Assembly: GCA_016932295.1 (NCBI GenBank) | Contig: JAFGDC010000110.1 | Span: forward strand, 1-5,415 | Source: a candidate division CSSED10-310 bacterium | GTDB taxonomy: Bacteria; CSSED10-310; JAFGDC01 | Direction: 5' to 3' | Length of the DNA stretch: 5,415 bases | Shown: piece by piece, positions 5,392-5,415 of the stretch | Position numbering within the stretch: the first letter of the stretch is position 1 | Layout: each line of letters begins with the position of its first letter | Position numbers and translations under genes: made by a program | The notes under the pieces: model-generated | Told to the model about the DNA's origin: nothing | Databases searched by the model: none | What the model saw: the letters and a program-made list of their open reading frames with translations, nothing else

Positions 5392-5415
5392 GGTCCGTTT
5401 TGAACGCTGTGTGTC

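Noticed and set aside
5228..5415. CRISPR array
   Set aside because: Only two direct copies with a 6-base spacer, no regular repeat-spacer pattern, and no cas genes in view.

Overview
The window comes from a bacterium, probably Gram-negative and possibly from an uncultured or candidate phylum. It is moderately GC-rich. The clue is a secreted parallel beta-helix protein with a proline/threonine-rich linker and a C-terminal beta-rich domain, an architecture I associate with environmental lineages. The sequence alone does not fix the phylum, and no rRNA, tRNA, transposase, phage gene or CRISPR array is visible.

Layout. (1) Positions 3-500 (+): C-terminal part of a YyaL/SPATA20-type (DUF255) thioredoxin-domain protein, cut by the left edge. 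(2) Positions 516-1064 (+): a Bcp/PrxQ-type peroxiredoxin 15 bp downstream, with a real choice between a signal-peptide-bearing start at 516 and a cytoplasmic start at 582. These two may form a redox-related operon. (3) Positions 1130-1903 (-): a convergent gene for an unrecognised exported protein with two transmembrane segments. (4) Positions 1904-2218: no convincing gene. (5) Positions about 2219-2512 (+): a decayed, 5'-truncated copy of the C-terminal domain of the beta-helix gene further downstream. (6) Positions 2513-2846: intergenic. (7) Positions 2847-3416 (+): a nitroreductase-family flavoprotein overlapping by 4 bp (ATGA) with (8) positions 3413-5179 (+): a 588-residue secreted beta-helix protein. 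(9) Positions 5180-5415: a non-coding tail packed with short perfect palindromes, a 20-bp direct repeat and a parS-like palindrome.

How the parts fit together. The left pair suggests thiol/redox housekeeping. The right pair is translationally coupled, although a cytoplasmic flavoprotein and an exported beta-helix protein have no obvious shared pathway. The C-terminal module of the beta-helix protein has a second, broken copy 2.67 kb upstream, on the other side of the nitroreductase. This points to a duplicated or recombined family of secreted proteins sharing a C-terminal domain. The most interesting items are this duplicated domain and the palindrome cluster after the last gene. I found no clear undescribed multi-gene system.
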